Source of the DNA: Gammaproteobacteria bacterium
Lineage (GTDB): Bacteria; Pseudomonadota; Gammaproteobacteria; Steroidobacterales; Steroidobacteraceae
Assembly: GCA_025359565.1 (NCBI GenBank)
Contig: JANYFY010000002.1
Coordinates: forward strand, 26,930 to 90,929
Reading direction: 5' to 3'
Length of the DNA stretch: 64,000 nt
Under the pieces are notes generated by a model. That model did no database searches. It saw nothing but the letters and a program-made list of their open reading frames with translations, and had not been told where the DNA came from. A program made the translations under genes and the position numbers. Positions 17,503-28,409 of the stretch are shown here, one piece after another. Position 1 is the stretch's first letter. Each line of letters begins with the position of its first letter.

Positions 17503-19638
17503 ATGACCAATAGGCTTTCAGTAAAACGTTCGTCGATCTATGTGTCTGCGGTAGTTTTAAGTTCGGTCGGTCTCGCTGCCCTTTTGGGCGCTGTTATGAC
17601 CCCACCGGCTGCGGTATCCGCAACCTCGGTGGCATTGGCAACGACCGAACAAGAAAATTATGTGGCACGCCGGGTGAGCGACATAGTTGCCCACGAACAC
17701 TATCGACGGGCGCCGCTTGACGACCGTCTATCGAGCTTAATCTTGGACCGTTATCTCGATTCGATTGATTCTGGCCGTAGTTATTTCTACGCCAGCGATA
17801 TTGCGGAATTTGAGCACTACCGTTACGAATTGGATGATGCGATCAAGTCAGGTGAGGTAGAACCCGCATTTGTCATTTTTCGCCGCTATCAACAGCGCAG
17901 CCGGGAACGCATGAGCTATGCCATAGAGCTGCTGACCAAAAAGCCCGATTTTAGTATTGATGAAGCATTTAATTTTGATCGCGAAAAAGAGCCTTGGCCT
18001 GCCAATGCATTAGAGATGAACGAACTATGGCGTAAGCGAATAAAAAATGATGCGCTGTCTCTCGTTGCTGCGGGAAAGCAATGGCCAGAAGCGGTGGAAG
18101 TTTTACGCAAGCGCTATGAGCGGGTCGCCAAGCGTATGGATCAAAGCAAACCGGATGATGTGTTCGAAGTCTTTATGAATGCTTTCGTACTGTCATTGGA
18201 CCCCCACTCAAACTATTTCTCGGCGCGGAATTCTGAGGAATACAACATTCAGATGAGTTTGAGCTATGAAGGTATTGGCGCTTCACTACAACTCACCGAT
18301 GACTATGTGACGATTACCGACTTGATTGCCGGCGGACCCGCTGCGGTCAGCGGTAAGCTCGCCGCCAATGATCGGATAACTGCGGTTGGCGAGGGCAAGG
18401 CTGGCGAGCTCAACGATGTCATTGGCTGGCGATTGGATGATGTAGTTCAAAAAATACGCGGTCCGGGCGGAACCTTGGTGCGATTGCAAATCTTGCCGGC
18501 TGGCGCGGCGCCAGGTTCGGTACAAAAAATCATAGAATTTACGCGTAATCGCGTATCACTCGAAGCGCAAGCCTCCCACAAAGCCATGCGTACCGTGCAG
18601 CGTCATGGGCACGATGTGAAAATTGGTGTAATAACCGTGCCGAGTTTTTATCAGGATTATGACGCCTGCCGAGCGGGTGTGAAGAATTGTCGCAGCACCA
18701 CGCGCGATGTGCAGCGCTTAATCACTGAATTGCGCAAAGACGGAGCCCAGGTCTTAATTATGGATCTGCGGGCGAATGGCGGGGGATTTTTGCCCGAAGC
18801 CGAATCGCTGACAGGACTTTTTATCCAACGCGGACCAGTCGTACAGCTGCGCGATACCACCGGGCGCATAGAAGTCGATGATGATCCTAATCCAAGCATT
18901 TTTTATGACGGCCCTCTTGTCGTTTTGGTAGATCGATTCAGTGCTTCGGCATCAGAAATTTTTGCGGGCGCTATCCAGGACTATGGTCGAGGTCTGATTA
19001 TCGGTCAACAAACCTATGGCAAAGGTACTGTGCAAAATGCACACCCCTTAAATTACACGGTATTTGGTCGAAAACCAGATTTGGGGCAGCTTAATGTAAC
19101 GATTGGTAAATACTATCGAATTACCGGGGAGAGCACTCAGGATCGAGGTGTGAGCCCTGACATAGCGATGCCATCATTAATTGATGCCAATGAGGTGGGA
19201 GAAAGTACTCGTGATCGCGCTCTACCCTGGGATCATATTGCCGCGGCACCCTTTAAACCGTACGGAGATTTAAAACCCGCCGCGCTTACCTTGCAAAAAT
19301 TACATGATGCACGCACCAACAATAGTGCTGATTTCAATTATTTAAAGGAAGACATTACGGCATTGCAGTCCATGCGTAGCCAAAAGACACTGTCGTTGTC
19401 ACTGGCCGTTCGGGAGGCGGAACGGAAACGTTTAGAAGCCGAGCGATTAACCAGGGAGAATATCTGGCGCGCATCGCATCATATTGCACCCCTTAAATCT
19501 TTAGAAGAGCTCAAAGACGACGGGGCTGCTGGAGTTTTGCTGGAGGAAGCCTCACAAATTGCTGCCGATTTCACTGATATAGGGAGTCATTCAAGCGGTC
19601 CGATGCTTACGCACACAACACCTATGACAAACCCTTAA
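17503..19638 (+). CDS. prc: Carboxy-terminal (tail-specific) processing protease Prc
   Basis: Periplasmic S41 protease acting on C-termini. After a signal/anchor segment (YVSAVVLSSVGLAALLGAVM) comes the N-terminal helical region, a PDZ domain (GIGASLQLTDDYVTITDLIA), the protease domain with catalytic Ser in DRFSASASEIFAGAI and Lys in GQQTYGKGTVQN, then the long C-terminal DUF3340-type region. About 711 aa, normal for the long gammaproteobacterial type. The start is uncertain: ATG 17503, GTG 17500 or ATG 17491 are in frame; the AGGAG at 17485-17489 is best placed for 17500 or 17503. Confidence 0.92.
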   Translation: MTNRLSVKRSSIYVSAVVLSSVGLAALLGAVMTPPAAVSATSVALATTEQENYVARRVSDIVAHEHYRRAPLDDRLSSLILDRYLDSIDSGRSYFYASDIAEFEHYRYELDDAIKSGEVEPAFVIFRRYQQRSRERMSYAIELLTKKPDFSIDEAFNFDREKEPWPANALEMNELWRKRIKNDALSLVAAGKQWPEAVEVLRKRYERVAKRMDQSKPDDVFEVFMNAFVLSLDPHSNYFSARNSEEYNIQMSLSYEGIGASLQLTDDYVTITDLIAGGPAAVSGKLAANDRITAVGEGKAGELNDVIGWRLDDVVQKIRGPGGTLVRLQILPAGAAPGSVQKIIEFTRNRVSLEAQASHKAMRTVQRHGHDVKIGVITVPSFYQDYDACRAGVKNCRSTTRDVQRLITELRKDGAQVLIMDLRANGGGFLPEAESLTGLFIQRGPVVQLRDTTGRIEVDDDPNPSIFYDGPLVVLVDRFSASASEIFAGAIQDYGRGLIIGQQTYGKGTVQNAHPLNYTVFGRKPDLGQLNVTIGKYYRITGESTQDRGVSPDIAMPSLIDANEVGESTRDRALPWDHIAAAPFKPYGDLKPAALTLQKLHDARTNNSADFNYLKEDITALQSMRSQKTLSLSLAVREAERKRLEAERLTRENIWRASHHIAPLKSLEELKDDGAAGVLLEEASQIAADFTDIGSHSSGPMLTHTTPMTNP

Positions 19639-19647
19639 ACTCCCCTA

Positions 19648-20664
19648 TTAACGCAATAGCAAAGTGTAAATGTCCCAATAGTCATCTGCGAGTACATTCC
19701 AAACTGGGGCCACATTGGCTGTGGAGAGAGAATCTGTAGTCGGTACGGTATCCTCAGAATTACGGTACTCGCAGGTAGATCTCAGACGATCTAACTTCAC
19801 CTTCACAGCGCCCATCGGCGGCTTCTGGCCGGTAACTGCAACGCGGGCCTGTTGCACGCGTTGCATATAATTGTTGCACTCTGCTGCCGAACCGAAAGTC
19901 ATTTCGTGCACCCGACGTGCAACGGACTCCTTGGTCCGCGAGGTCACACCGTGCGCATCAATGGTCTCACAGAGAATCTCAGCGTACGCCATGACCGCCA
20001 TATTAATACTGCGTCTTGCCACCAGAGAAATGCCCGAAAACTCAGGCGCTGCCTCACTCAAAATAGCGCTTCGTGCAGCGTGCAACTCTCCCACTGTGGC
20101 GTCGGCCACTTGCACGGCGCCTCGAATAGTGACGAGTTCCTTGACGCGACGTCGTCGCTCAAAATAGTGCCAAAAGGCGGTCAAGCGCGAAATAACTAAC
20201 TGCGCGCTGGTAAAATGTTCGCGTTGCGCATCAGCATGTGCAGCGGCGGCACTTAAGCGCGTATCAATATCGGCAAGTTTTGCAGCGACAGCGGTTTGAC
20301 TGTCGCTCTTATGTCTTGCAATCTCACGTATTTCCTGTTGACGCGTCAGCTCCTGCACAAATAGCGTCAACTGGTGATGGCAGCTCTTCCACAGTGCACG
20401 TAATTGAAAGTATACGAGCGCTCCTGGTCCCAACTTAGGGTCGCCGAGCAATTCCGCTAATGCATCAGCTTGCTCTTGAATGCGAATCGTGGCGCCTTCT
20501 TGTTGTTTAAGGCGATCATGCAATAGATGCAGCTCATCCTGCAGATCGGCGTAGGCTTTTTTTAAACCCGCACGATTCTGGAAAAGTTGCATTAGCCGCT
20601 CTTCTTCCGGACTTACCCCGCCCGCTTCGGCACTTGTTTTTAGAAAATTCAACTTATCCAGCAA
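19648..20664 (-). CDS. Unrecognised coiled-coil protein (338 aa)
   Basis: I do not recognise a family. The N-terminal third is heptad-like and charged (LKKAYADLQDELHLLHDRLK, QQEGATIRIQEQADALAELL), a second helical region runs about residues 100-190, and a basic cluster (HYFERRRRVKELVTIRGAV) lies near 180. The C-terminal part (~220-338) has three cysteines and ends WNVLADDYWDIYTLLLR. No signal peptide or membrane segment is seen, so it should be cytoplasmic. It lies eight bases after the DUF1249 gene and probably shares its transcript, and converges on prc. A structural or DNA-associated role is only a guess. Confidence 0.7.
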   Translation of the reverse strand: MLDKLNFLKTSAEAGGVSPEEERLMQLFQNRAGLKKAYADLQDELHLLHDRLKQQEGATIRIQEQADALAELLGDPKLGPGALVYFQLRALWKSCHHQLTLFVQELTRQQEIREIARHKSDSQTAVAAKLADIDTRLSAAAAHADAQREHFTSAQLVISRLTAFWHYFERRRRVKELVTIRGAVQVADATVGELHAARSAILSEAAPEFSGISLVARRSINMAVMAYAEILCETIDAHGVTSRTKESVARRVHEMTFGSAAECNNYMQRVQQARVAVTGQKPPMGAVKVKLDRLRSTCEYRNSEDTVPTTDSLSTANVAPVWNVLADDYWDIYTLLLR

Positions 20665-20672
20665 AATGCAAC

Positions 20673-21125
20673 CTACCCTTTGAAACGATGTCCACGCTCA
20701 GCGCAATATTCAAGCCATTTGTTTAACAGCATATTGCGCGTCCAACGCTGATCCAGTTCACGGTTAAGCCCTGAATGCAGCTTTGTCAACTGTGGATGTC
20801 GTCTAAAGCCGCGAAAACTGCGAACTTCCGCAAGCCGTGCATCGTGGTACACACAGACTTCCAAGTCCGGATCTGAAATGATCTGGCCTGAATCTTCAAA
20901 CTCATAGGTGAGGCGGAATATGCTGGTGTATCGGCTGAGTTCCAGGGGTTCTAAATACAAACTGCAATCGTTCGCAACGCTCGATACTTGCGCGCGCACC
21001 ACTGCTCGCAAATCCGGCACCAACCATCCCAGACGCACGAAATTGCTCTCGTATAGAGTCATCAAACTAACAAAACTTCCGGCTTGAGCACGCCAAGAAG
21101 TCGCACACCACTGATCGGTTATCAT
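20673..21125 (-). CDS. DUF1249 (YqiB-like) protein
   Basis: 150 aa protein resembling E. coli YqiB/DUF1249. Aligned features are LYESNFVRLGWLVPDL near residue 25, LELSRYTSIFRLTYEF, DLEVCVYHDARLAEVRSF near 95 and a C-terminal LLNKWLEYCAERGHRF. The function of the family is not known; in several gammaproteobacteria it neighbours cpdA, which is absent here. The longer ATG start at 21125 is kept because it aligns with the length of relatives; an internal ATG at 21062 is possible. It precedes the coiled-coil gene and follows ppsR. Confidence 0.85.
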   Translation of the reverse strand: MITDQWCATSWRAQAGSFVSLMTLYESNFVRLGWLVPDLRAVVRAQVSSVANDCSLYLEPLELSRYTSIFRLTYEFEDSGQIISDPDLEVCVYHDARLAEVRSFRGFRRHPQLTKLHSGLNRELDQRWTRNMLLNKWLEYCAERGHRFKG

Positions 21126-21156
21126 AGTCTCACTATACCATGCAGCTCCTACTATT

Positions 21157-22011
21157 TTAGGGACGTAATCGACGTTCGATTCCAGTACGATCTAGAATTC
21201 GGCTGGATATTTCCTCGATGGAACACTCGGTAGCATCAATTACTGGAATACTATTGCGTTCGTATAACGACTCAGCGGCGCGCACTTCGAATGCAATTTG
21301 CGATGCGGACGAATAGCGGCTATCGGGGCGTCGTTCCTGACGTATTTGTTGTAGGCGCTCCGGTTTAATAGTCAGGCCGAATAGCTTTTGGGAAAAAGAC
21401 TCCAGTGCGGGTGGTAATTTACGTGATTCAAAATCATCTTCCGTCAATGGATAGTTCGCGGCAAAAATCCCATATTGCATTGCTAAATATAAACAAGTTG
21501 GCGTCTTGCCGGAACGTGACACGCCTATCAAAATAATATCCGCGCGTTCATAATCCCGAAGTACGGATCCGTCGTCATTGGCGAGCGCAAAATTAGTCGC
21601 GTCGATACGCTTGGCATAGTCGTGGGTATCGGCCATGCGGTGAGTTCGCCCGGCCATATGTGAAGATTGTGTCTTTAGTTCATGCTCAAGTGGTCCCAGG
21701 AAAGGGTCAAAAAAATCTAAGAAAAAACCGGCGCTGCCGCGCACTATATTGCGCACATCCTCTTGCACTAAGGTGCTAAATACAATCGGTCTAATGCCCT
21801 CTTCAGCGGCTACTCGATCAATCCTACGGACCGCCTCAATAGCCTTGTCAACGGTGGAGATAAATGGCACAGTTAGTTGTCGGAATTCCATACCGTCGAA
21901 TTGAATCATAAGGCTGTGACCCATGGTCTCTGCGGTGATCCCAGTTTGGTCGGAAACAAAAAATACGGTTCTTTTGATCACTACACTCTCGATGTTTGCC
22001 GCACGATTCAC
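21157..22011 (-). CDS. ppsR: PEP synthase regulatory protein (bifunctional kinase/pyrophosphorylase, DUF299)
   Basis: Controls phosphoenolpyruvate synthase by ADP-dependent phosphorylation of a threonine and its phosphate-dependent removal. The P-loop ILIGVSRSGKTPTCLYLA lies near residue 165, and the N-terminal part shows VFFVSDQTGITAETMGHSLM. Length 284 aa is normal. It is divergent from its target gene ppsA across 34 bases, the arrangement expected for this regulatory pair. Confidence 0.95.
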   Translation of the reverse strand: MNRAANIESVVIKRTVFFVSDQTGITAETMGHSLMIQFDGMEFRQLTVPFISTVDKAIEAVRRIDRVAAEEGIRPIVFSTLVQEDVRNIVRGSAGFFLDFFDPFLGPLEHELKTQSSHMAGRTHRMADTHDYAKRIDATNFALANDDGSVLRDYERADIILIGVSRSGKTPTCLYLAMQYGIFAANYPLTEDDFESRKLPPALESFSQKLFGLTIKPERLQQIRQERRPDSRYSSASQIAFEVRAAESLYERNSIPVIDATECSIEEISSRILDRTGIERRLRP

Positions 22012-22045
22012 TCAGTGTTTCATTTAATGGAAGATTCAACAAGCT

Positions 22046-24412
22046 ATGCGAAACCCATACATCATCTCTCTTGACTGCGTGAGAAATACCGACGTTGAGG
22101 TAGTGGGCGGAAAAAATGCCTCCATTGGCGAGATGATCGCCAATTTGAGCGCATTGGGTGTATCAGTGCCCGGTGGATTCGCTACCACGGCACATGCTTA
22201 CCGAGACTTCCTGAGTCAGGGCGGACTAGACAGCCGTATAAAATCAATGCTTGCTACTTTAGACGTCGATGACGTTGAAAAATTAGCTCAAGTAGGCAAA
22301 CTAATACGTGGATGGATCCTCAATACTGCGTTTCCGTCGCGCCTCCGAGAAGAAGCGATAGTGGCATGGCGTCAAATGGGCGAGGGCAATGAATTTGCGG
22401 TGGCGGTACGATCTTCCGCGACGGCCGAAGATTTACCCGAGGCCTCCTTCGCCGGCCAACAAGAGACTTTTCTCAATGTGCGCGGCGAAGAGCATTTATT
22501 AACCTGTATGCACGAAGTGTATGCGTCTTTGTTTAACGATCGAGCAATCGCCTACCGTGTCCATCATAATTTCGATCATAGCGCGGTCGCTTTGTCGGTT
22601 GGCGTGCAATACATGGTCCGCAGCGATCTTGGTAGTTCGGGAGTCATGTTCACCCTCGATACAGACTCTGGTTTTCGCGATGTGGTATTTATCACTTCAG
22701 CATACGGACTAGGCGAGACCGTGGTTCAAGGTGCGGTTAATCCGGATGAATTTTACGTCTATAAAACTGGACTGCGCGCCGGTCTGCCCTGTGTATTACG
22801 ACGTAATCTAGGCGCTAAAGCTATCAAAATGATTTATGGCGAAAGCGGCTCGGGTGAGCGTGTTCGAAATATTGACGTACCTCAAAGCGATCGAAATCGG
22901 TTTTCCTTAGATGACGTTGATATCCTGAACTTAGCCAAACAAGCCTTAATCATCGAAGAGCACTACAAGGCACCCATGGACATCGAATGGGGCAAAGACG
23001 GAAGCACGGGTAAGATCTACATTTTACAAGCTCGCCCAGAAACTGTGCAAAGTCGCACGGGGCGATCCATTCAACGCTTTACGTTGAAGGCACGCTCGAC
23101 ATTGCTCACCAGCGGTCGCAGCATCGGTCAACGCATTGGTGCCGGTCGTGCAAGAGTCATCGGAGACGTTAAGGATATGTCTCGAGTCCAAGCCGGAGAC
23201 GTGCTGGTGGCCGATATGACAGATCCGGATTGGGAGCCGGTCATGAAGCGTGCGGCAGCGATTGTCACAAATCGCGGTGGACGGACCTGTCATGCGGCCA
23301 TCATAGCGCGTGAACTTGGCATCCCCGCAGTCGTAGGCTGCGGTACTGCTACCAGCGCCATCAAAGAAAATCAAGCAGTTACCGTGTCGTGCGCGGAAGG
23401 TGATACCGGCTACGTCTATGACGGCATGTTGGATTACGATCAGCGCAGTATCGAAGTGGATTCTATGCCTAGCATCCCGGTCCGCATCATGATGAATGTG
23501 GGTAATCCTGATCGGGCCTTCGATTTTGCTGGCATTCCGCACAAGGGCGTCGGACTCGCAAGGCTTGAGTTCATAATTAATAGAATGATTGGTGTGCATC
23601 CGCGTGCGCTGTTAGAGTTTGAAAAACAAAGCCCACAAATACGGGATGCCATCATCAAACAGATGGCAGGATACGGGGACCCAGTGAGTTTCTATGTAGA
23701 TAAATTGGCGGAGGGAATCTCGCAGATTGCTGCCGCATTTGCTCCAGAACCAGTCATTGTGCGTTTATCGGATTTTAAATCCAACGAATACGCCAATCTG
23801 ATTGGTGGCAAACAATACGAGCCACATGAAGAGAATCCTATGCTTGGATTTCGCGGCGCCTCTCGCTACATAGATGTTAAATTCAGACCTTGTTTTGAAC
23901 TGGAGTGTCGTGCTCTAAAACGGGTTCGCGAACAGATGGGTTTGACTAATATTCAGGTGATGGTACCGTTTGTGCGAACCTTAAGCGAGGCGAAGGCAGT
24001 CACGCAGTTGCTTGCCGAGAACGGCTTAAAGCGCGGCGATCGGGGCCTTAAGCATATTATGATGTGCGAGTTACCCACCAACGCAATTCTGGCGGAACGC
24101 TATCTAGAATATTTTGATGGCATGTCGATTGGCTCCAACGACATGACACAGCTGGCTTTAGGGCTAGACCGCGATTCAGCCGTCGTCGCAAAATTATTTG
24201 ATGAACGTGACGAGGCCGTAAAAGCCTTCATGTCACTCGCCATAAAAGCCTGTAAAGAACAAGGAAAATACGTGGGCATTTGCGGTCAGGGACCCTCCGA
24301 CCATCCAGAGCTGGCGCGCTGGTTGGTCGACCAAGGCATCGATAGTATTTCCCTTAATCCTGATACGGTAGTCGAGACCTGGATGTTTCTCGCGGGCGCA
24401 AAGCCCCACTAA
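22046..24412 (+). CDS. ppsA: Phosphoenolpyruvate synthase
   Basis: Converts pyruvate, ATP and water to PEP, AMP and phosphate for gluconeogenesis. The N-terminal nucleotide-binding domain ([36 protein letters not shown]), the swivelling phosphohistidine domain ([18 protein letters not shown]; the His carries phosphate and the preceding Thr is the PpsR target) and the C-terminal PEP/pyruvate domain ([20 protein letters not shown]) are all intact. Length 788 aa is normal. It diverges from ppsR and ends three bases from the convergent orn. Confidence 0.97.
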   Translation: MRNPYIISLDCVRNTDVEVVGGKNASIGEMIANLSALGVSVPGGFATTAHAYRDFLSQGGLDSRIKSMLATLDVDDVEKLAQVGKLIRGWILNTAFPSRLREEAIVAWRQMGEGNEFAVAVRSSATAEDLPEASFAGQQETFLNVRGEEHLLTCMHEVYASLFNDRAIAYRVHHNFDHSAVALSVGVQYMVRSDLGSSGVMFTLDTDSGFRDVVFITSAYGLGETVVQGAVNPDEFYVYKTGLRAGLPCVLRRNLGAKAIKMIYGESGSGERVRNIDVPQSDRNRFSLDDVDILNLAKQALIIEEHYKAPMDIEWGKDGSTGKIYILQARPETVQSRTGRSIQRFTLKARSTLLTSGRSIGQRIGAGRARVIGDVKDMSRVQAGDVLVADMTDPDWEPVMKRAAAIVTNRGGRTCHAAIIARELGIPAVVGCGTATSAIKENQAVTVSCAEGDTGYVYDGMLDYDQRSIEVDSMPSIPVRIMMNVGNPDRAFDFAGIPHKGVGLARLEFIINRMIGVHPRALLEFEKQSPQIRDAIIKQMAGYGDPVSFYVDKLAEGISQIAAAFAPEPVIVRLSDFKSNEYANLIGGKQYEPHEENPMLGFRGASRYIDVKFRPCFELECRALKRVREQMGLTNIQVMVPFVRTLSEAKAVTQLLAENGLKRGDRGLKHIMMCELPTNAILAERYLEYFDGMSIGSNDMTQLALGLDRDSAVVAKLFDERDEAVKAFMSLAIKACKEQGKYVGICGQGPSDHPELARWLVDQGIDSISLNPDTVVETWMFLAGAKPH

Positions 24413-24415
24413 TAG

Positions 24416-24967
24416 TTAGCCGCTGTAGGGCTTTAAAAAATGCTCTCGATAGTATTGTAGTTCGCGGATTGACTCGCGCACGTCTGCAAGCGCTAAATGA
24501 GTTCCGGATTTTTTAAAATTACTGGCGATGCGCGGTGCCCAACGTTGCGCCAACTCTTTAAGGGTGCTGACGTCGAGATTGCGATAATGAAAAAACGTTT
24601 CAAGACGTGGCATATGGCGGGCCAGAAAACGCCGATCTTGGCAAATACTATTGCCACAAATGGGAGATTTGCCTTTCTCTACCCAAATTTGCAAGAACTC
24701 GAGGGTACTTTGCTGCGCACTGGCCTCGTTAATTTCACTGTTTTTTACGCGCTCGCTTAAACCCGATCCTGCGTGTTGTTTGCGGTTCCAATCATCCATA
24801 CCCAAGAGCACCGTTTCACTCTGATGTATAGCGAAGACGGGGCCTTCCGCCAGCACATTTAAGTGTTTGTCGGTTACGATAGTTGCAATTTCGATAATCA
24901 GATCAGTGTCAGGGTTGAGTCCCGTCATTTCTAGATCGAGCCAAATCAGATTTTCAGGAGATTTCAC
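24416..24967 (-). CDS. orn: Oligoribonuclease
   Basis: 3'-5' exonuclease of the DEDDh class that finishes RNA decay by degrading short oligoribonucleotides, including pGp[21 protein letters not shown] at the N-terminus supplies the first acidic residues; [33 protein letters not shown] and [20 protein letters not shown] complete the family pattern. Length 183 aa is normal. It diverges from rsgA, the same pairing as in E. coli. Confidence 0.97.
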   Translation of the reverse strand: MKSPENLIWLDLEMTGLNPDTDLIIEIATIVTDKHLNVLAEGPVFAIHQSETVLLGMDDWNRKQHAGSGLSERVKNSEINEASAQQSTLEFLQIWVEKGKSPICGNSICQDRRFLARHMPRLETFFHYRNLDVSTLKELAQRWAPRIASNFKKSGTHLALADVRESIRELQYYREHFLKPYSG

Positions 24968-25025
24968 AGCATGCCTTGGTGTTCTAAAGTCTATATCCTA
25001 GCAGAGCGAACCTTTGAGCAGTGAT

Positions 25026-25904
25026 ATGAGCAATACGGGAGTCGTTCTCGCCAGCTACGGTCGCGGCGTACTAGTACAAGCCGCTGGCGGTACCCTGCAC
25101 TGCGGCCTTATCGGACGCAAACTACGCCTAGTGTGCGGCGATCAAGTGACCTGGGCGACTCAGGAGGGCGCTGACACTCCGTCGGTTAAATCCGTGGCCC
25201 CACGTCGTAATCTTATAGAACGAATTGACGCTCGCGGCCGCGCGGAAGCGGTGGTTGCCAGTATTGACAGGCTCGCCATTGTGGTAGCAACGGAACCCTC
25301 ACCTGACTGGTATCTCGTGGATCGCTACTGGGCCGGGGCAATACTGAAGGATATTGAAGTGCTGCTGATTGTCAGTAAGGTAGATTTGGGCACTCAAAAT
25401 CAACAGTCGGAAATCGACAATTACCGCCGCTTGAAACTGTCGATTCTTGAGGTGTCGTCGTCCCATGCGATGGGCATTGATGCATTGCGCGGCGCGCTAG
25501 CGAAAAGTGTGACTTTACTGGTGGGCCAGTCGGGAGTTGGAAAGTCTTCGCTGGTGAATGCCCTGGTTCCGTCGGCCGCCGCACAGACGGCTGAGCTTAC
25601 CCGTGATTCCGAGGGTCGTCATACCACCACAACGGCGCGTTGGTACCAATTAGAAGCGGACTCGGCAATTATCGATGCGCCTGGGGTTCGTGATTTTGCG
25701 CCCCCTGCTCGCATTGTTCGCGCTGCCGAGCGAGGCTTTATAGAAATACATGCCTTAAGCGTTAAATGCCGATTCAATGACTGCCTACATTTAGAAGAGC
25801 CAGGCTGTGCGGTGCGGTTGGCGGTTACCCAAAACGTTATTTCCCCGCGACGCTATGAGAGCTATCGCCGCCTCAATCGACTCTACTTGGAAATTGCGAC
25901 TTAG
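25026..25904 (+). CDS. rsgA: Small-ribosomal-subunit biogenesis GTPase RsgA
   Basis: Circularly permuted GTPase that checks 30S maturation. An N-terminal OB-fold is followed by motifs in the permuted order: VSKVD (G4), [17 protein letters not shown] (G1) and [10 protein letters not shown] (G3), then the zinc knuckle [14 protein letters not shown]. The ATG at 25026 (292 aa) is preferred, although a TTG at 25014 is in frame and neither has a strong Shine-Dalgarno. Convergent with recR, overlapping four bases at the stops. Confidence 0.95.
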   Translation: MSNTGVVLASYGRGVLVQAAGGTLHCGLIGRKLRLVCGDQVTWATQEGADTPSVKSVAPRRNLIERIDARGRAEAVVASIDRLAIVVATEPSPDWYLVDRYWAGAILKDIEVLLIVSKVDLGTQNQQSEIDNYRRLKLSILEVSSSHAMGIDALRGALAKSVTLLVGQSGVGKSSLVNALVPSAAAQTAELTRDSEGRHTTTTARWYQLEADSAIIDAPGVRDFAPPARIVRAAERGFIEIHALSVKCRFNDCLHLEEPGCAVRLAVTQNVISPRRYESYRRLNRLYLEIAT

Positions 25905-26500
25905 GAAACGGCGGTACGTCCGGCTAGCGCATGTGCTAGCGTGCCCCCATCGACATATTCCAATTCGCCACCCATCGGTACACCATGAGCAATACGTGAG
26001 GTACGGATCCCCGCACGTAGGGCCATCTCGCCTAGATAGTGCGCGGTAGCCTGCCCTTCCACCGTGGAATTGGTGGCGAGAATCACTTCGCGTACCTCTC
26101 CGTCCCTTAGCAAACCTTCAAACTCATCTAAACCGAGTTGATCGGGGCCAATTCCATCTAAAGGCGATAAATGACCCATCAGTACAAAATAGCGACCGCG
26201 AAATCCACCTGACTGTTCAATAGCGACTACATCAGCCGGAGACTCAACCACGCATAATTGAGCATCATCGCGCTGGGTAGAGACACATATCATGCACAGC
26301 TCGCTTTCAGTCCACATTCGGCAACGCCTGCAATGGCCAACGCTGTTGACGGCATCAGCTAAAGATTGGCTGAGTGCACGACCGCCTTCGCGATCACGTT
26401 CCAACAAATAAAAAGCCATACGTTGCGCGGACTTTGGTCCTACGCCCGGTAGACATCGCAATGACTCAATTAACCTTGCAAGCGTGGGCGTGTATTTCAT
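25901..26500 (-). CDS. recR: Recombination mediator RecR
   Basis: Works with RecF/RecO to load RecA at gaps. It has an N-terminal helix-hairpin-helix region ([20 protein letters not shown]), a four-cysteine zinc motif ([16 protein letters not shown]) and a Toprim domain ([20 protein letters not shown]). Length 199 aa is standard. It is the last gene of dnaX-ybaB-recR, a conserved operon. Confidence 0.97.
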   Translation of the reverse strand: MKYTPTLARLIESLRCLPGVGPKSAQRMAFYLLERDREGGRALSQSLADAVNSVGHCRRCRMWTESELCMICVSTQRDDAQLCVVESPADVVAIEQSGGFRGRYFVLMGHLSPLDGIGPDQLGLDEFEGLLRDGEVREVILATNSTVEGQATAHYLGEMALRAGIRTSRIAHGVPMGGELEYVDGGTLAHALAGRTAVS

Positions 26501-26506
26501 CCAAAA

Positions 26507-26833
26507 CTAGAAAGGCAGTTTTACGCCCGGTGGTAATTTTAATCCCGACATTAAACCCGAGTACTGCTCAGAAGTACGCGCCGCGATTTTACGATGCGCA
26601 TTATTTAAAGCAGCCACTAACAAATCCTCAAGCATGTCTTTATCTTCACCTAACAATTTAGGCTCAATTGTAATTTTTTTGACCTCGTGATGTCCATTGA
26701 GCAATACCTTCACCATACCCGCGCCGGCCTCACCACTAACCTCAAGATTAGCCAACTCGGCTTGCGCCTTCTTCATGGTCTCCTGCATTTCTTGCGCTTG
26801 CCGCATTAAGTTCCCAAGACCGCCTTTCATCAT
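26507..26833 (-). CDS. ybaB: Nucleoid-associated protein YbaB/EbfC
   Basis: Small dimeric DNA-binding protein. Typical features are the start MMKGGLGNLMRQAQEMQETM, the conserved VSGEAGAGMVKVLLNGHHEV and the C-terminal GLKLPPGVKLPF. Length 108 aa is normal. It lies between dnaX and recR with gaps of 17 and 6 bases. Confidence 0.96.
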   Translation of the reverse strand: MMKGGLGNLMRQAQEMQETMKKAQAELANLEVSGEAGAGMVKVLLNGHHEVKKITIEPKLLGEDKDMLEDLLVAALNNAHRKIAARTSEQYSGLMSGLKLPPGVKLPF

Positions 26834-26850
26834 CTTGTATTGCTCCTCAA

Positions 26851-28386
26851 CTAATTTCCGGGTTTGACCGAGGCGCTATCCACCTCGGCACCAAAACGCT
26901 CGCGCAAACTTTTAACACTTGGATCATCGTCAAATGCGCTCGAGGCGCGGTTGACTTTCTCTTGCTCAGCCACTAGCCGCTGTCGTGCAGGAGTCGCTAG
27001 TTGCTTTTCTAACTCAAATACAACGCGAATAGAATGCCCGACGTACTTAGACAGGGCCTGTACTAGCTTATCCTCGATCTGCGAGCTACGCCGATCACCC
27101 ACCGATGCATCCAAGCGCAGGGTTAGGATGTCATGCTGAAACGAGGCGGGAACACAGTTAAGCGCGAATTGCCGCACCATACCGGATAAATTTGCTCCAT
27201 CGACCACGGTAGGCCAGGCATTCAAGTCAATCACTCCAGACGCCGGCACAGCGCGGGGCGTTGCCCCTCGAGTACCTAAATTAGGTATACCCGGCGCGTC
27301 ATCTGGCCGAAATGCCAGCATACGCAGTAAAGTCATTTCAAACCCTAAGCGTGGTTCGGGCGCCATATTTAAATCACGGCGGCCGTTTATCGCAATTTGA
27401 TAGTAAAGCTGTACATCCTCAGGCGTGATGAGCGTCGCTAAGTTCGCCAGCGCCGTAGCGTCGAACTCCTCCTCTCCCGCGATCACTCCGGGTACGATTT
27501 GCACAATCGCAATTCGCTGCAATAGTGCAGCAACCTCTACAAGAGCGCGATCATAGTCAGGGGAACCTTGATCTAGCGCTTCGACCTCGGCCAATAAACC
27601 CGAATTATCCTGGCGCGCCAAAGCCTCGACTAACCTTTGAACATGCCCACGATCAATCGTACCCAACATCGATCGCGTGTTCTGTTCGCTTAAAAGTCCG
27701 CCACCGAAAGCGATTAATTGATCCATCAAGCTTAAAGCATCACGCATGCTGCCATCCGCTGCGCGCGCTAGCAATCCGACCGCAGCGGGTTCAAATGCCA
27801 AGCTCTCAGCAGAAGCTATAAATTTTAAGCGTTCTCCGATGAGATTCGCCGATAGCCGTTTCAAGCTAAACTGCAAACAACGCGACAACACCGTCACCGG
27901 TAATTTTTGTGGATCGGTAGTCGCCAATAAGAACTTTACGTGAGGTGGTGGTTCTTCAAGAGTTTTTAACAATGCATTGAAAGAATGATTCGATAACATG
28001 TGGACTTCGTCGATGAGGTACACCTTGTAACGGCCACGGCTCGGTGAGTACTGCACGTTATCCAGTAGATCTCGAGTATCGTCAACCTTGGTGCGCGAGG
28101 CGGCATCGACCTCGATTAAATCCACAAATCTCCCTTCATCAATTTCCCGACAGGCCGAACATATTCCGCAAGGATTAGCACTGACGCCCGTATCACAGTT
28201 GAGCGACTTCGCCAAAATACGCGCAACGGTGGTTTTACCCACGCCTCGCGTTCCGGTAAATAAAAATGCGTGATGGACTTTATTGCTGTCGAGAGCATTA
28301 CCCAATGCTCGCAATACATGTTCTTGCCCCACCATTTCGGAGAACCGTTTGGGACGCCATTTACGTGCTAGTACGATGTAACTCAT
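26851..28386 (-). CDS. dnaX: DNA polymerase III subunit gamma/tau
   Basis: Clamp-loader ATPase of the replisome. The AAA+ domain has Walker A in FLFTGTRGVGKTTVARILA (near residue 45), a zinc module (NPCGICSACREID), Walker B VYLIDEVHMLSNHSFNALL and the SRC motif in VTVLSRCLQF. At 511 aa it is shorter than E. coli tau (643 aa), and I see no A-AAA-AAG-type slippery run, so a separate gamma form by frameshift is not indicated. The ATG has no evident Shine-Dalgarno and follows the 4.5S RNA by about 23 bases. Confidence 0.96.
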   Translation of the reverse strand: MSYIVLARKWRPKRFSEMVGQEHVLRALGNALDSNKVHHAFLFTGTRGVGKTTVARILAKSLNCDTGVSANPCGICSACREIDEGRFVDLIEVDAASRTKVDDTRDLLDNVQYSPSRGRYKVYLIDEVHMLSNHSFNALLKTLEEPPPHVKFLLATTDPQKLPVTVLSRCLQFSLKRLSANLIGERLKFIASAESLAFEPAAVGLLARAADGSMRDALSLMDQLIAFGGGLLSEQNTRSMLGTIDRGHVQRLVEALARQDNSGLLAEVEALDQGSPDYDRALVEVAALLQRIAIVQIVPGVIAGEEEFDATALANLATLITPEDVQLYYQIAINGRRDLNMAPEPRLGFEMTLLRMLAFRPDDAPGIPNLGTRGATPRAVPASGVIDLNAWPTVVDGANLSGMVRQFALNCVPASFQHDILTLRLDASVGDRRSSQIEDKLVQALSKYVGHSIRVVFELEKQLATPARQRLVAEQEKVNRASSAFDDDPSVKSLRERFGAEVDSASVKPGN

Positions 28387-28409
28387 ATATAAGTTTTAAC
28401 TTTCAAGGA

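Noticed and set aside
26851..28386. Programmed frameshift in dnaX
   Set aside because: No A-AAA-AAG-type slippery run is visible on the coding strand within the gene.
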